From Budorcas taxicolor (lineage: Eukaryota > Chordata > Mammalia > Artiodactyla > Bovidae): a DNA stretch of 64,000 bases. A program made the position numbers and the translations under genes. Shown piece after piece: positions 53,992-64,000 of this stretch. The stretch is taken from contig NC_068910.1 in the NCBI RefSeq assembly GCF_023091745.1, positions 128,047,170-128,111,169 on the forward strand, in the 5' to 3' direction. Each line of letters starts with the position of its first letter. Within the stretch, counting starts at the first letter, position 1. The notes beneath the pieces were generated by a model that ran no database searches, was not told where the DNA came from, and saw nothing but the letters and a program-made list of their open reading frames with translations.

Positions 53992-55880
53992 CAGTCCTTC
54001 CCAAATTAACAGTTGATTATATCAGATTTATAGCATTTCAAAGATAAAGTATTAGCAATAAATTCAGACACTGAAGGAGGATAAAATAAATTCAAACCTG
54101 CAGACTACACCATCATTCTTCCTGATCTTGGAAAATTTAAATTGGCTTTTGTGCAATTATTTTTAATCTTAATAATACTTTCTAGGACAAGTGAAGGCTT
54201 TAGGCAGTAACATTCTAAAAGCACAAATAAAATCCTTTCTTATGAGATTTTAAGTCCAATATGCAGGCTAAGAAGTTTTTCCAATTGCACTGATCATTTG
54301 AACTCTAGTGCTGTTGATCCTGGGGGCACATATTTTGCTCCTCATTAACCGTAAAAAGTTAAGGATGGTATAACACTTATTTTAAAAGCCATTTTCTAAA
54401 GATTGACTATGAAAAACATGGTCATTTTCCTTAATTTGAGTATGATTTCTTCTATTTGCATGTAATTTCATGACATGATTATTTTTAGACTGGTTCTGCT
54501 TTTAGCCATAACCTTGTAAGGGGAGGGGGGGTGAAGCGATGTGGGAGGGACTTTGAAAATGTTGTATGTTTAACAAGACTCCAGTGGAAGGTCACTTTTG
54601 GATGCTGGAAACAACAGCACAAATAAGTCCCTTGATAGCCAATGTGGATCCACGGTAGATCTCTCTGGTAACAATCTACATTGAACACCAGAATGGTTTT
54701 GTTTATAGAATATTTCCTACCCTTCATTTCTCTTACTGACAGGTTTCTGATAGGGTTGTTTTTTTTCCTTTTTTATGGTTTGGAGAAATGTATTCTTGTC
54801 CACAAGTGCCACTTTTTCTCTTTCAACTCTTATTCCCTATAAAATGCCAAGTATGAGGCAATGTATCAGATATTTAGAAATGAGTAAAACCCAGATTCTG
54901 CCCTCACATTGCTTACAACCTAGTCTTCCTCCTGATTCTGTACCTTTCCCAAGCCAGCTCTTTGTGCTAAGGACGAGTATCTATCTTTTCCTCATTCCCT
55001 CCTGTCTTCTCTCCTTAGAGAAACCTCACTTCCTGCATACATGCTTATAACACATTTTGTTTTCAGCAGTCCAAGTTGATTGCACAACTTACCCTTGTTG
55101 GGCTAGAAAGTGTTTCTCTCCTGGAAAATGGGAAATGGACCAAAACACTGAGTCTAGCTGTGCGTGCCTGGTGCAAGAACCCAGACGAGTCAGGGTGTTG
55201 GCTACATCACATCCAAACAGAAAAGGCTGTTCTATGGACAGGGACTTAGAGAGGCATGCAATGACAGGACCCCAGGGGGTTCTGAAGTGATGAGGTAAGG
55301 TGATCAGGACTGCCTTTCGACTTCCTCAGGGGGCCACACTCCCTGTGGTGAAGCCCTGTGAGATGGATATCCCCACATCTCCCCAGTATATGTCTTATCA
55401 GCTTACATTATACTGAATGGGCTTCTGTTCCTTCCACCAAATGCTCCTTGTCTAACACACAGCTGGTGGATTTAAGATGTACCACAGAAAATAAATTCCA
55501 GCAGGAGATGACAAAAAGAGCACCAAGTGAGAAATGTGTAGACATCTGAATTTTATTTTGGATTTTCCCACCAGCACAATAAGGATCAGATGATCCAGAT
55601 TTTATAGGAATGTCATGATGTTTAAAATTTTCTTTCCATTGTTAAAAAGGCAATATTATAAAAATATATATAGGTGATGGTGTGTTGGTAAGTGGTAAAA
55701 ACTATAAGCTCTCCATGCCCTCATCTGTTGTCTTTGCCAATTTGCATGATGTAAATGCTTTATTATGGCCGATTTCAAGCTACTAACATGATGTCACTGA
55801 ACAATGATTTGGGAAAAGATACTAAAAATCAACTCCCAATAACCAGATGAACACAATAGCTCTAGTACCTCCACTGTGCA
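53992..55880. other. Mostly unique sequence
   Basis: No gene recognised. An L2-like piece at 54835-54925 ('atgaggcaatgtatcagata', 'ctgccctcacattgcttaca'). Small frames at 54775-55290 show no domain. Confidence 0.45.
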
Positions 55881-55884
55881 GGGG

Positions 55885-56115
55885 ACAGATTTTGGAATTA
55901 GAAAGACAGATTTACAACTTAGCTCTGCCCTATTTTAATTCATGAAGTGGATTTCTGTTTGAGCCACTACTATCTATAAAATTTGGGTTAAAAATAATAA
56001 TCTACCCCATAGAGGGTTTCTTGGAGGATCAAATAAGATGCAATGTACCTTGTACAATGCCTGGTGTTATAAATAATCAATGAACAGCAGTGATTATTGT
56101 TATCGTTGCTTCTTT
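55885..56115 (+). mobile_element. MIR SINE
   Basis: 'acaacttagctctgccctat', 'aataataatctaccccatag', 'ggatcaaataagatgcaatg' and 'acaatgcctggtgttataaa' follow the MIR order across most of its length. Confidence 0.72.
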
Positions 56116-56119
56116 GTTG

Positions 56120-56660
56120 CTGTTATTATGACTGTTATTGTCAGATTATGATTCTCAGTGTTAGATAGGAAATAGAGTTGTTGTAATTATTATCAATTTC
56201 CTGAGGGATGGCAAATAAATACTACTTCACATTTATTGTCAATATCCTCACTTCTAAAATGAAGTTGTAAATTGTCTGTACTTTTGCTTTCAAATTCTAA
56301 AATTCTATAAGGACATAGAATGTAACTATGTGAGATTGGGGTTTCAGGGAAAAGAGAAGGAAAACGATGGTTTCTGTTTTGGGTCACCTCCCAAAAGCAG
56401 AAAGCACCTCAGGGTGAAGTCATTAAGTGTGATGTCCAAGGAGGGAAGTTACTCTCTGTCTCTAGCATTTTCAAGAGGGTACAAATTAGGGCATTACCCA
56501 AAGGTTTAGCCCATGCTTTTAAAAGAGGGATCTCAGTGGTTGATTAGGAGCAAGAAGACAGACTAAAAAGAAAACAAAGGAGGTGAAAGAAGAAGATGAA
56601 AGGTTTTCCTCTTGCCATTTACTCCAAGAGCAAATAAACATATTAGACTGAGTAGACCTT
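56120..56660. other. Unique sequence
   Basis: No gene or repeat recognised up to the start of the BovB. Bases just before 56662 could be further BovB too diverged to call. Confidence 0.4.
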
Positions 56661-56893
56661 ACAAATAGCTGAAAAAGAAGAGAAGCTAAAAGCAAAGGAG
56701 AAAAGGAAAGATATACCCATCTGAATGCAGAGTACCAAAGAACAGCATGGAGAGATAAGAAAGCCTTCCTCAGTGATCAAAGCAAAGAAATAGAGAAAAA
56801 CAATAGAATGGTAAAGACTAGAGATCTCTTCAAGAAAATTAAAGGTACCAAGGAAAACTATCATTCAAAGATAGGTGCAATAAAGGACAGAAA

Positions 56894-57934
56894 TTGTATG
56901 GACCAGACAGAAATTTTATGGACCTAACAGAAGCAGAAGATATTAAGAAGAGGTGGCAAGAATACACAGAAGAACTATACAAAAAAGATCTTCATGACCC
57001 AGATAACCACGAGGGTGTGACCACTCACCTAGAGCCAGACATCCTGGAATACGAAGTCAAGTGGGCCTTAGGAAGCATCACTACAAACAAAGCTAGTGGA
57101 GGTGATGGAATTCCAGTTGAGCTATTTCAAATCCTGAAAGATGATGCTGTGAAAGTGTTGCACTCAATATGCCAACAAATTTGGAAAACTCAGCAGTGGC
57201 CAAAGGAATAGAAAAGGTCAGTTTTCATTCTAATCCCAAAGAAAGGCAAAGCCAAAGAATGCTCAAACTACCGCACAATTGCACTCATCTCACACACTAG
57301 CAAAGTAATGCTCAAAATTCTCCAAGCTGGGCTTCGACAGAACATGGACCATGAACTTCCAGATATTCAAGCTGGATTTAGAAAAGGCAGAGGAACCAGA
57401 GATCAAATTGCCAACATCCGTTGGATCATCGAAAAAGCAAGAGAGTTCCAGAAAAACATCTATTTCTGCTTCATTGATTATGCCAAAGCCTTTGACTGTG
57501 TAGATCACAAAAGACTGTGGAAAATTCTTCAAGAGATGGATATACCAGGACACCTGATCTGCCTCCTGAGAAATCTGTATGTAGGTCAAGAAGCAACAGT
57601 TAGAACTGGACATGGAACAACAGACTGGTTCCAAATAGGAAAAGGAGTACATCAAGGCTGTATATTGTCACCCTGCTTATTTAAATCCTATGCAGAGTAC
57701 ATCATTCGAAATGCCAGGCTGGATGAAGTACAAGCTGGAATCAAGATTGCCAGGAGAAATATCATTAACCTTAGATATGCAGATGACACCACAATTATGG
57801 CAGAAAGGAAAGAAGAACTAAAGAGCCTCTTGATGAAAGTGAAAGAGGAGAATGAAAAAGTTGGCTTAAAACTCAACATTCAAAAAATGAAGATCATGGC
57901 ATCTGGTCCCATCACTTCATGGCAAACACATTAG
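56894..57934 (+). pseudogene. BovB reverse transcriptase pseudogene, one internal stop
   Basis: One frame runs for about 346 codons through the RTE-type reverse transcriptase, broken only by a TAG at 57209-57211. Landmarks in order: 'NKASGGDGIPVELF' (fingers), 'PKKGKAKECSNYRTIALIS', 'QAGFRKGRGTRDQI', 'FIDYAKAFDCVDH' (first catalytic Asp), 'TTDWFQIGKGVHQGC', and YADD at 57776-57787. The frame closes at 57934, shortly before the BOV-A2. The endonuclease is absent. Function in life would have been copying BovB RNA, and SINE RNA in trans, into genomic DNA. Confidence 0.9.
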
Positions 57935-57966
57935 GAAAGAATGGAAACAGTGACAGACTTTATTTT

Positions 57967-58254
57967 GCTGCTGCTGCTGCTGCTGCTGCTGCTAAGTCGC
58001 TTCAGTCGTGTCCGACTCTGTGCGACCCCATAGATGGCAGCCCACCAGGATCCCCAGTCCCTGGGATTCTCCAGGCAAGAACACTGGAGTGGGTTGCCAT
58101 TTCCTTCTCCAATGCATAAAAGTGAAAAGTGAAAGTGAAGTCGCTCAGTCGTGTCCGACTTTTAGCTACCCCATGGACTGCGGCCCACCAGGCTCCTCCG
58201 TCCATGGGATTTTCCAGGCAAGAGTGCTGGAGTGGGGTGCCATTGCCTTCTCTG
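57967..58254 (-). mobile_element. BOV-A2 SINE (antisense) inside BovB, with (GCT)9
   Basis: Starts with nine perfect GCT triplets (57967-57993), then the reversed monomers with linker 'gtgaaaagtgaaagtgaagt', ending 'gtgccattgccttctct'. The duplication 'gactttattt' (57956-57965) / 'gacttcattt' (58255-58264) has one mismatch. The alanine run in an overlapping frame is simply the triplet tail. Confidence 0.94.
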
Positions 58255-58956
58255 GACTTCATTTGGGGGGGCTCCAAAATCACTGCAAATGTTGACTACA
58301 GCCATGAAATTAAAAGATGCTTGCTCCTTGGAAGGAAAGCTATGACCAACCTAGACAGCATATTAAAAAGCAGAGACATTACTTTGCTGACAAAGATCCA
58401 TCTAGTCAAATCTATGGTTTTTCGTATAGTCATGTATGGATGTGAGAGTTGGACAATAAAGAAAGCTAAGAGGCAAAGAATTGATGCTTTGAATTGAGTT
58501 GTTATAGAAGACTCTTGAGAGTCCCCTGGACTATGACTACAAGGAGATTAAACCAGTCCATCCTAAAGGAAATCACTCCTGAATGTTTATTGGAAGGACT
58601 GATGCTGAAGCTGAATATTTGGCCACCTGATGGGAAGAACTGACTCACTGGAACAGACCCTGATGCTGGGAACAATTGAAGGCAGGAGGAGAAGGGGACA
58701 ACAGCAGATGAGATGGTTGGATGGCTTCAACAACTAGATGGACATGAGTTTGAGTAAGCTCCAGGAGTTGGTGATGGACAGGGAAGCCTGGTGTGCTGCA
58801 GTCCATGGGGTCACAGGGAGCCCAAGATGACTGAGGGACTGTACCAAGGGCCAGTGACTACCTTGAGAGCCCTGACCCATTTATTTTGTGCCCCAAAGAT
58901 ATGGTGCTATCATTCTCATGCAGCATTGCCTCTTTGCCTCCTATTTTGCCTCCCCC

Positions 58957-58958
<2 letters not shown>

Positions 58959-58999
<41 letters not shown>

Positions 59000-59006
59000 C
59001 ACACAC
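58959..59006. repeat. (CA)n microsatellite
   Basis: About 20 perfect CA units (58959-58998), then a short interrupted run to 59006. Confidence 0.96.
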
Positions 59007-59183
59007 CTCAGTACATGTGTAAGGAAAAGGAAATAGACTAGTTAAATGGCAGCAGATTCATCTACTCACTGGGGAGGGGCACAGCATGGGAGGTGATTTT
59101 AACTGAAGTCTTAAAATCCATCCAGTTCATGCCAGACCACACTAGTCGAAGCATCATCTCGGTTCCTTTTAAAGAAGGAAACA

Positions 59184-59208
59184 GTTTACCCCTTTTAAAG
59201 GGGTAAAC
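59184..59208. repeat. 25-bp palindrome with 12-bp perfect arms
   Basis: 'gtttacccctt' plus one T and its exact reverse complement 'aaaggggtaaac' meet around a single central T. The arms end in GTTTAC / GTAAAC, the core of forkhead-type binding sites. Unique DNA. Confidence 0.93.
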
Positions 59209-60329
59209 AAATTGGAGGAGTGGTAATGGGAGTTGGGGCCCAAAGAAAAGAAACACTAACTTAAAGGGGAAAGAAAAGTATACAGAAAAAAAAAGCTGGC
59301 TTTGCAAAAGGAAACCCAAAGAGGGGATCAACAAGAGGAAAGAGACTGTGAGCTAGGAGAGGAGAGACATGAGGAGATGGAGAAAATGGCTAAGAGGAGG
59401 AACTGGCTGTGGATGAATTGTGTATAGGCTTTTTTCCCTACAGCATCAGGATTTCCTAAACCCCAAAACCCCAACAGGGCAGTGGTGAGTTTACTGATGA
59501 AAGTATAGCAACTCGGAAGGTAGTTCTCTCTATTTTTAATGAGGACCTAGGAGATGCAAGGAAACACTGTTTTGTTATATAATTTACATTCAAATAAGCC
59601 TAGAAGGCAAGAGAAAGACAAGCTGCCTGCTATATCCCATTTACAATTCTGAATCATGGGAGCCAACTACCCAGAATATTCTGGACAGATTAATCTTTGC
59701 CAAGGTCTATATAAAGATGAAAAAATGCAAAATTAAAGTGATTCTGTCACTTAAAATAAAAAGTAATTACTTATGGGAGGAAGAAAACCAAATAGAGTAG
59801 CAAGGAAATTCTCTGATTTAGTGAAATTCATAGAAATGAAAAGATTTTCTATAAGATCCGTTATATGAGCTGTAATTTTCCAAGACTGCAGACATGGGAT
59901 TTGATTGGGACCTTTGATCAACACTTGTTAAGGCTGTTGCTCCCTCTTATCATTGCTAGCACAGGATAAAATTTCCACCTCCTATCACAGCCATATTACA
60001 CCATAAAGAAACACAGCCAACTCGTTTGAAATTGGGCTCCAAATTTAGCACTGGATGATTCGAGCCTTGCCTAAACTTATCGTTGGGGTCTGGAAAATAT
60101 TTGTTTACTGCCTAAAACACACCATTTGCGAATGAAATGATCATTCCTGAATCACAATGCTATAAAAATGTTCTCTCGGTAAAATCGAATGAAAAATTAA
60201 GTTCTTTTGCAGTGAACTTACAGTCCATTTAACTACTTTGATGGAGTGAGAAGGCACATGCTTAAATACAGTTAAAATTAAAGATATTTTTTTCTTGCTT
60301 GAGTTATCCCCAAATACTTTGCAAGCAGA

Positions 60330-60366
60330 TTTTAACTTTCAGTTTCTATTTTAACTTTCAGTTTCT
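60330..60366. repeat. 19-bp tandem duplication
   Basis: 'ttttaactttcagtttct' occurs at 60330-60347 and 60349-60366, one base apart. Each unit resembles a weak splice-acceptor tract ('aactttcag'). Confidence 0.9.
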
Positions 60367-61761
60367 TACTTCAACTACAGGAACCTGTAATATCTTCTGA
60401 CCTGAGCTCATGCCAGAACATGGATAAGTTACAATTAATTGACAAAATGAGAATGAAAAAAAATGGAAGTCAAAGAATTAGAGGCAGCAGAAATGAAAAA
60501 GTAAAGGGCATCTCTTTCATGATAGCCAATAAATCTGTTGGCTCAACACTTCTGGCATGTGAGCTTTCAGAAAAGATGAAAATGAAGGAGGGTTTCTTCC
60601 CCCTCCATTTCAAATCAGATTTCAAAGTGCACACAAAAGGATCTGCAAATAGAAATAAGAAAATTCCATTAAGGTGATAATGATATCCTGAATGACCTGA
60701 ACAAACAAAGGAGATTGGAACTTTGGATGTAATTTGTCGATCGGTTTCCATTTCCAGGTTTTGTGAGCACCTGACTCGAAATGTTTTAGAAAAGGCTGCT
60801 GCTCTGCCAGCTCTCTTCCTTCTGTCAGAGAATCCCTACAGGAAAAATTAATTCAATAAAACATCATTTAAGTCGTGATGTTAGATTGTTTCCTCTTTCC
60901 ATTAATTAGAAGAATATATTAAGAGTCAGCCTTGGCGATGCCTTGTGCATGTTAGAATAGGTGTGAACTGAAGGGCCCTAGGAAACATGCCTCGAGCTTG
61001 AACTTCCTGGAGCCTGTTTTCTGCCTGAAATAAACCAATGCCCCGTGGCAGAGCCACTGCTGAAATGCTCATGTACCTGGGAGGGCATGAGGTGAGGTTA
61101 AGTTCCTTTAACAGTCTTGTTTGAATGAGACTCTAAATGTCTGTCTCATTGCCATCTCCTGCATGGAACCACAATCGGCCATAAGTGGACCTGGGGTGGA
61201 TATTTCCCTGAAGTGGCTCAGAAGAAGATTCAATAAGCCAATCCAAATGAAGTCTTTACCAAATGAGGAGAGCTGATTTTTACCTTCAAGTCCAAGAGGC
61301 CAGCATGAAGGCAGAAACAAGGGTAAGACCCACAGAGAAGTTAGACAGTGAAATGATGAATTGGATAAGAACAAAGGGGAGACTAAAGTGAGAAGGCTCC
61401 AGGGGTCCCAGATATGGGCGAGAGAAAAAAGCTCCATTTTATTTGCTTTGACCCCTGGTTTATACACAGATTTAAAGTGAATAGTCTCCCAAGAAAAGTT
61501 GGAAGAAAGTTCCAAGGCAAAAGGAGAATTCAATTAAATAACATAACGTGGCAAGAGAAGTACAGAGGCTGGTCACGGTTAGGTAGTCAATGAGAGTGCA
61601 ATGGAGGCATCTGTGCGTGCCACAAGCCAGAAGGAGGGGCTCCGTGTGAGGTGTCCTGGCCTCCTGGACACAGGATCTACCTGAGCAAGTCACAGAGATA
61701 CTGAGCACTGAAAACCGAAGCTGAGATCATTCTGCTACAAGAGCTGATACAGAACAAGCTT

Positions 61762-61995
61762 TAGAACGTGGGCTCTCAAGAAAGACCCCCTGCACTTGAG
61801 CCCTGGCTCTGTCACTGACCAGCTCTCTGACCTTGGGCCAATAACTCAACCCTCCTCTCAGCAATAAGACTAGTACCCATGTCAGAGAGTTGTTATGAAA
61901 ATCAAATGAACTGGCAAATGGGAAGTGCTTACACCAGTACCTAGTACATGGTAAGCACTCATTCAGTGTTAGCTATTATCATTGTTATTAGGACA
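61762..61995 (+). mobile_element. MIR SINE, nearly full length
   Basis: 'gagccctggctctgtcactg', 'ctctgaccttgggccaataa', 'gagagttgttatgaaaatca', 'agtacctagtacatggtaag' and 'gttagctattatcattgtta' follow the MIR consensus order closely. The best-preserved MIR in the window. Confidence 0.88.
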
Positions 61996-61999
61996 TTTT

Positions 62000-62635
62000 A
62001 TACTATACTATAAGCAATTTGAAAGAGATCACAGCTAGAATCCTAGTCATAGGAGCTTCCATTTTTCTACTACGAGGCCTAATGACCCAACCTGCGAATG
62101 CTTTTACTCTACTTCTCTACTTTTTCCTCTGTAACTTAATTGCAATAAATTAGAATCTCAACTCAAAATAATATTCTAAGTATTCTAAGAATTCTAAGTA
62201 TTCTATAATATTCTAATATAATGTGAAATTATAATTTACAAGTCTTTTTAAAGAAACTGTTGTATTATACACAATTGTTAATTGATTTGTTGAAACAATT
62301 TCGTACATATTTTAAAGACACAAATCTTCTGCACTGGTATAGTGCTGGAAAGGTTACTGTGCATGCACTTGGTCCCTGCAACCTTGAAGGACAAAGTATT
62401 ACAGAGATACCTCCTAGTATCATCTGCTTTTGTTCAGAAGGAAGGCAGTCTCTTCCTTGACCATAAGAATGTGCTTAGTAAGTGGCTTCTTAGACATTGG
62501 TGGCTTGCCCTCCTGCCATATACCTAGATGGTAGTTATAGAACACAGAGACCAGCCATTCTCCTCAGCCCAACCTAAGATTGGACTATTAGCTAAAGCAG
62601 TGACACCAGCAAGGGGACACTGCTACAGACTCTGT
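62000..62635. other. Unique AT-rich sequence
   Basis: No gene or repeat recognised. A short array of 'attctaagtattcta'-type near-repeats is at 62170-62222. Confidence 0.45.
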
Positions 62636-62639
62636 CCCT

Positions 62640-62706
62640 AGACAATCTGTGCTCCAACCAGCTTGCCAAGTGATACTGATGCACTCTATAGTTTAAGAAA
62701 TACTGG
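62640..62706 (+). mobile_element. MER5A-like hAT relic (partial)
   Basis: 'aaccagcttgccaagtgata', 'ctgatgcactctatagttta' and 'agaaatactggcct' match the right half of a MER5A-type element. It abuts a MIR-like piece at 62715-62830 (minus). Confidence 0.5.
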
Positions 62707-62714
62707 CCTAGAGA

Positions 62715-62830
62715 AGCTAGACCACAACCTGAACATCTACAGGAGTAGGGAACTTGCCCAAGGTCACACACCTGATAAGTGTGAGAGCCAAGTGCACTGG
62801 TTCACATTCTTAACCAGTATGCCACTCCAC
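62715..62830 (-). mobile_element. MIR SINE fragment (antisense)
   Basis: 'aacttgcccaaggtcacaca', 'agtgtgagagccaagtgcac' and 'cattcttaaccagtatgcc' match the reverse of a MIR 5' half. Confidence 0.65.
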
Positions 62831-63370
62831 TTCATCTTTCTTTGTACCATGTTTTTCAAGGGGAAAAAAAAGAGCTTGGGAAATTAAACTATGCGAGATG
62901 TATCAAATTACATTTTAAAGGCATTTACAGTAAAAATGGAAATTTTCTGTTTTCTACAACCCAGCAAATTTTGACTCCCATATCAACTAATCAAATATTT
63001 CTTCAGAAGCATTTCCAATGCATAAAGCTACCAGATATAATCTACCTTCTCCTAAGAAAATTCAATACATAGACATCTGCTTACAAAACAGATAAATCAG
63101 AGTTTTAACTTTACAAAAGAATTTGCCACCTAATTTTTTTTTCTTTAAAACACTAGTTTCCTGATAGATTTACACAGTAATTCATTTCACAAAATTTTAA
63201 TATACATGTAAAATTTAGAAGGTATATCAACTGAGATTGTGTTTAGTCTCTTATAGAATTGGATCATCATTACTTTCTCACTAATTCTCTGTGGTTGTGC
63301 TCATCATTTTGCACACATGAAAATTTTACTTAAAATTTCCAGGAGATACTACAAGCCACCCAGATCTTTG
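62831..63370. other. Unique AT-rich sequence
   Basis: No gene or repeat recognised. Confidence 0.45.
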
Positions 63371-63374
63371 AAGA

Positions 63375-63525
63375 TGGGGCTCCTCAAGTCTGAGATGCAT
63401 CACAAAAGATGCTTAAGATTACTGGGCCCTACCCAAAGAGTTCTAACTCAGCAGGCCTGGGGCTGAGCCTATTTCACATTTTGAACAAGTTCTAGGGATG
63501 GCACTTTGAGGTCTACCGACCCTTT
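63375..63525 (+). mobile_element. MER5A-like hAT DNA transposon
   Basis: 'ggctcctcaagtctgagatg', 'tactgggccctacccaaaga', 'actcagcaggcctggggctg' and 'cactttgaggtctacc' follow the order of MER5A, including the inverted-repeat relation of the ends ('ctcaag' / 'ctttgag'). Confidence 0.75.
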
Positions 63526-63529
63526 AGGG

Positions 63530-64000
63530 AATTTCCAGGGCAGAAATGAACGAACATTCTCCTGCTATATTATTCTTTCATTTTCAAACTGTGCTGAGAT
63601 ACATTCTACTGACAGTCACTGATTGTGATAATTCAAGAAATAGTTGTTTCCTCAAATATATATTTAATAAACCCTTATCATCACCCACTGGGAGACTAAT
63701 ACAGATCTCATTTCAGAAAATGAAACAATAGCAGGTCTTGACCATCCAGCACCTAGAAACAAAATACCCAGATGAAATCAACTGCACGAAGTATTCTCAG
63801 TGGCAGGGAAATTGACTACCTTTCCTGCTTAGGGGGTATTTGAATGAAGCATACCCTTGACAACCTATTCCCATTAAGTATGAGAAGGTTGAGCTAGCGA
63901 GGTCTCTAGCTATCAGCATCTTGATGAGGAGCTTCTCCACAAAATTACACCATTCAAATGAGGTGCTGAAAGCCAGTTATTAAACCAAACAGTAGGACAG
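63530..64000. other. Unique sequence at the window end
   Basis: No gene or repeat recognised in the last ~470 bases. Confidence 0.45.

Larger units (their letters stand above)
56662..58841 (+). mobile_element. Longest BovB LINE of the window, interrupted by a BOV-A2
   Basis: About 1.9 kb of BovB in two parts, 56662-57966 and 58255-58841. It starts 5'-truncated between endonuclease and reverse transcriptase ('tagctgaaaaagaagagaag'), holds the whole reverse transcriptase region, and ends at the BovB 3' end near 'gatgactgagggactg'. The second part carries several frameshifting indels. A BOV-A2 in the opposite orientation splits it. Confidence 0.94.
59010..61755. other. Unique sequence
   Basis: About 2.7 kb with no confident repeat. 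It holds a 25-bp palindrome (59184-59208) and a 19-bp tandem duplication (60330-60366). Open frames at 60420-60677 (plus, lysine-rich) and 61108-61533 (minus, 141 codons) have no recognisable domain. Confidence 0.45.

Noticed and set aside
57919..58119. Open frame with a run of nine alanines
   Set aside because: The run is the (GCT)9 tail of an antisense BOV-A2; the frame has no existence outside the SINE and BovB.
61108..61533. 141-codon minus-strand open frame, leucine- and serine-rich
   Set aside because: No recognisable domain, no promoter or splice context, biased composition expected from reading purine-rich DNA in reverse; most likely chance.

Overview
This window is nuclear genomic DNA from a ruminant, almost certainly a bovid (cattle-like). 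The diagnostic signs are dozens of Bov-tA and BOV-A2 SINEs and several copies of the RTE-class LINE BovB, on top of an older mammal-wide layer (MIR, L2, MLT1/MaLR-type LTRs, MER5-type hAT relics, a Tigger-like element, L1 3' ends). I can recognise no host protein-coding exon, no tRNA or rRNA gene and no CRISPR or prokaryotic feature. It reads as AT-rich intergenic or deep intronic sequence. The only convincing protein-coding similarity is to the reverse transcriptase of BovB, and every copy is broken.

Layout. 0-5 kb: L1 3' end, an ERV-type LTR, Bov-tA and BOV-A2 insertions, L2 split by an MLT1-like LTR. 5-11.4 kb: MIR, old LTR relics, a 31-bp micro-SINE, an L1 3' end with a TA microsatellite, and a ~990-bp Tigger-like DNA transposon. 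11.4-21 kb: old LTR relics, a fused Bov-tA dimer inside one target-site duplication, an AC microsatellite, a 3' BovB copy and several SINEs. 21-25.8 kb: mostly unique sequence with a small CpG cluster near 23.5 kb. 25.8-28.2 kb: a BovB inserted inside another BovB, the whole flanked by an 11-bp direct repeat. 28-40 kb: scattered SINEs, L1, one BovB, and unique sequence carrying two RFX X-box-like motifs near 38.4 kb. 40-50.7 kb: SINEs, a 138-bp BovB stub with a perfect 12-bp duplication, and a MIR split by a BovB that carries a 282-codon open frame. 50.7-58.9 kb: two BovB copies, each interrupted by a younger SINE. 59-64 kb: unique sequence, a 25-bp palindrome, MIR and MER5A relics.

How the parts relate. 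BovB supplies the reverse transcriptase that is generally held to mobilise Bov-tA and BOV-A2, and the shared 3' end can be seen by comparing the BovB and SINE copies here. Nesting gives a relative chronology: MIR and L2 oldest, then LTR, L1 and BovB, then Bov-tA and BOV-A2. I found no new gene system. The most interesting items are nested and chimeric insertions and a few candidate regulatory or palindromic motifs in unique DNA. Family names are by recognition of sequence, not by a database search, and boundaries of old repeats are approximate.
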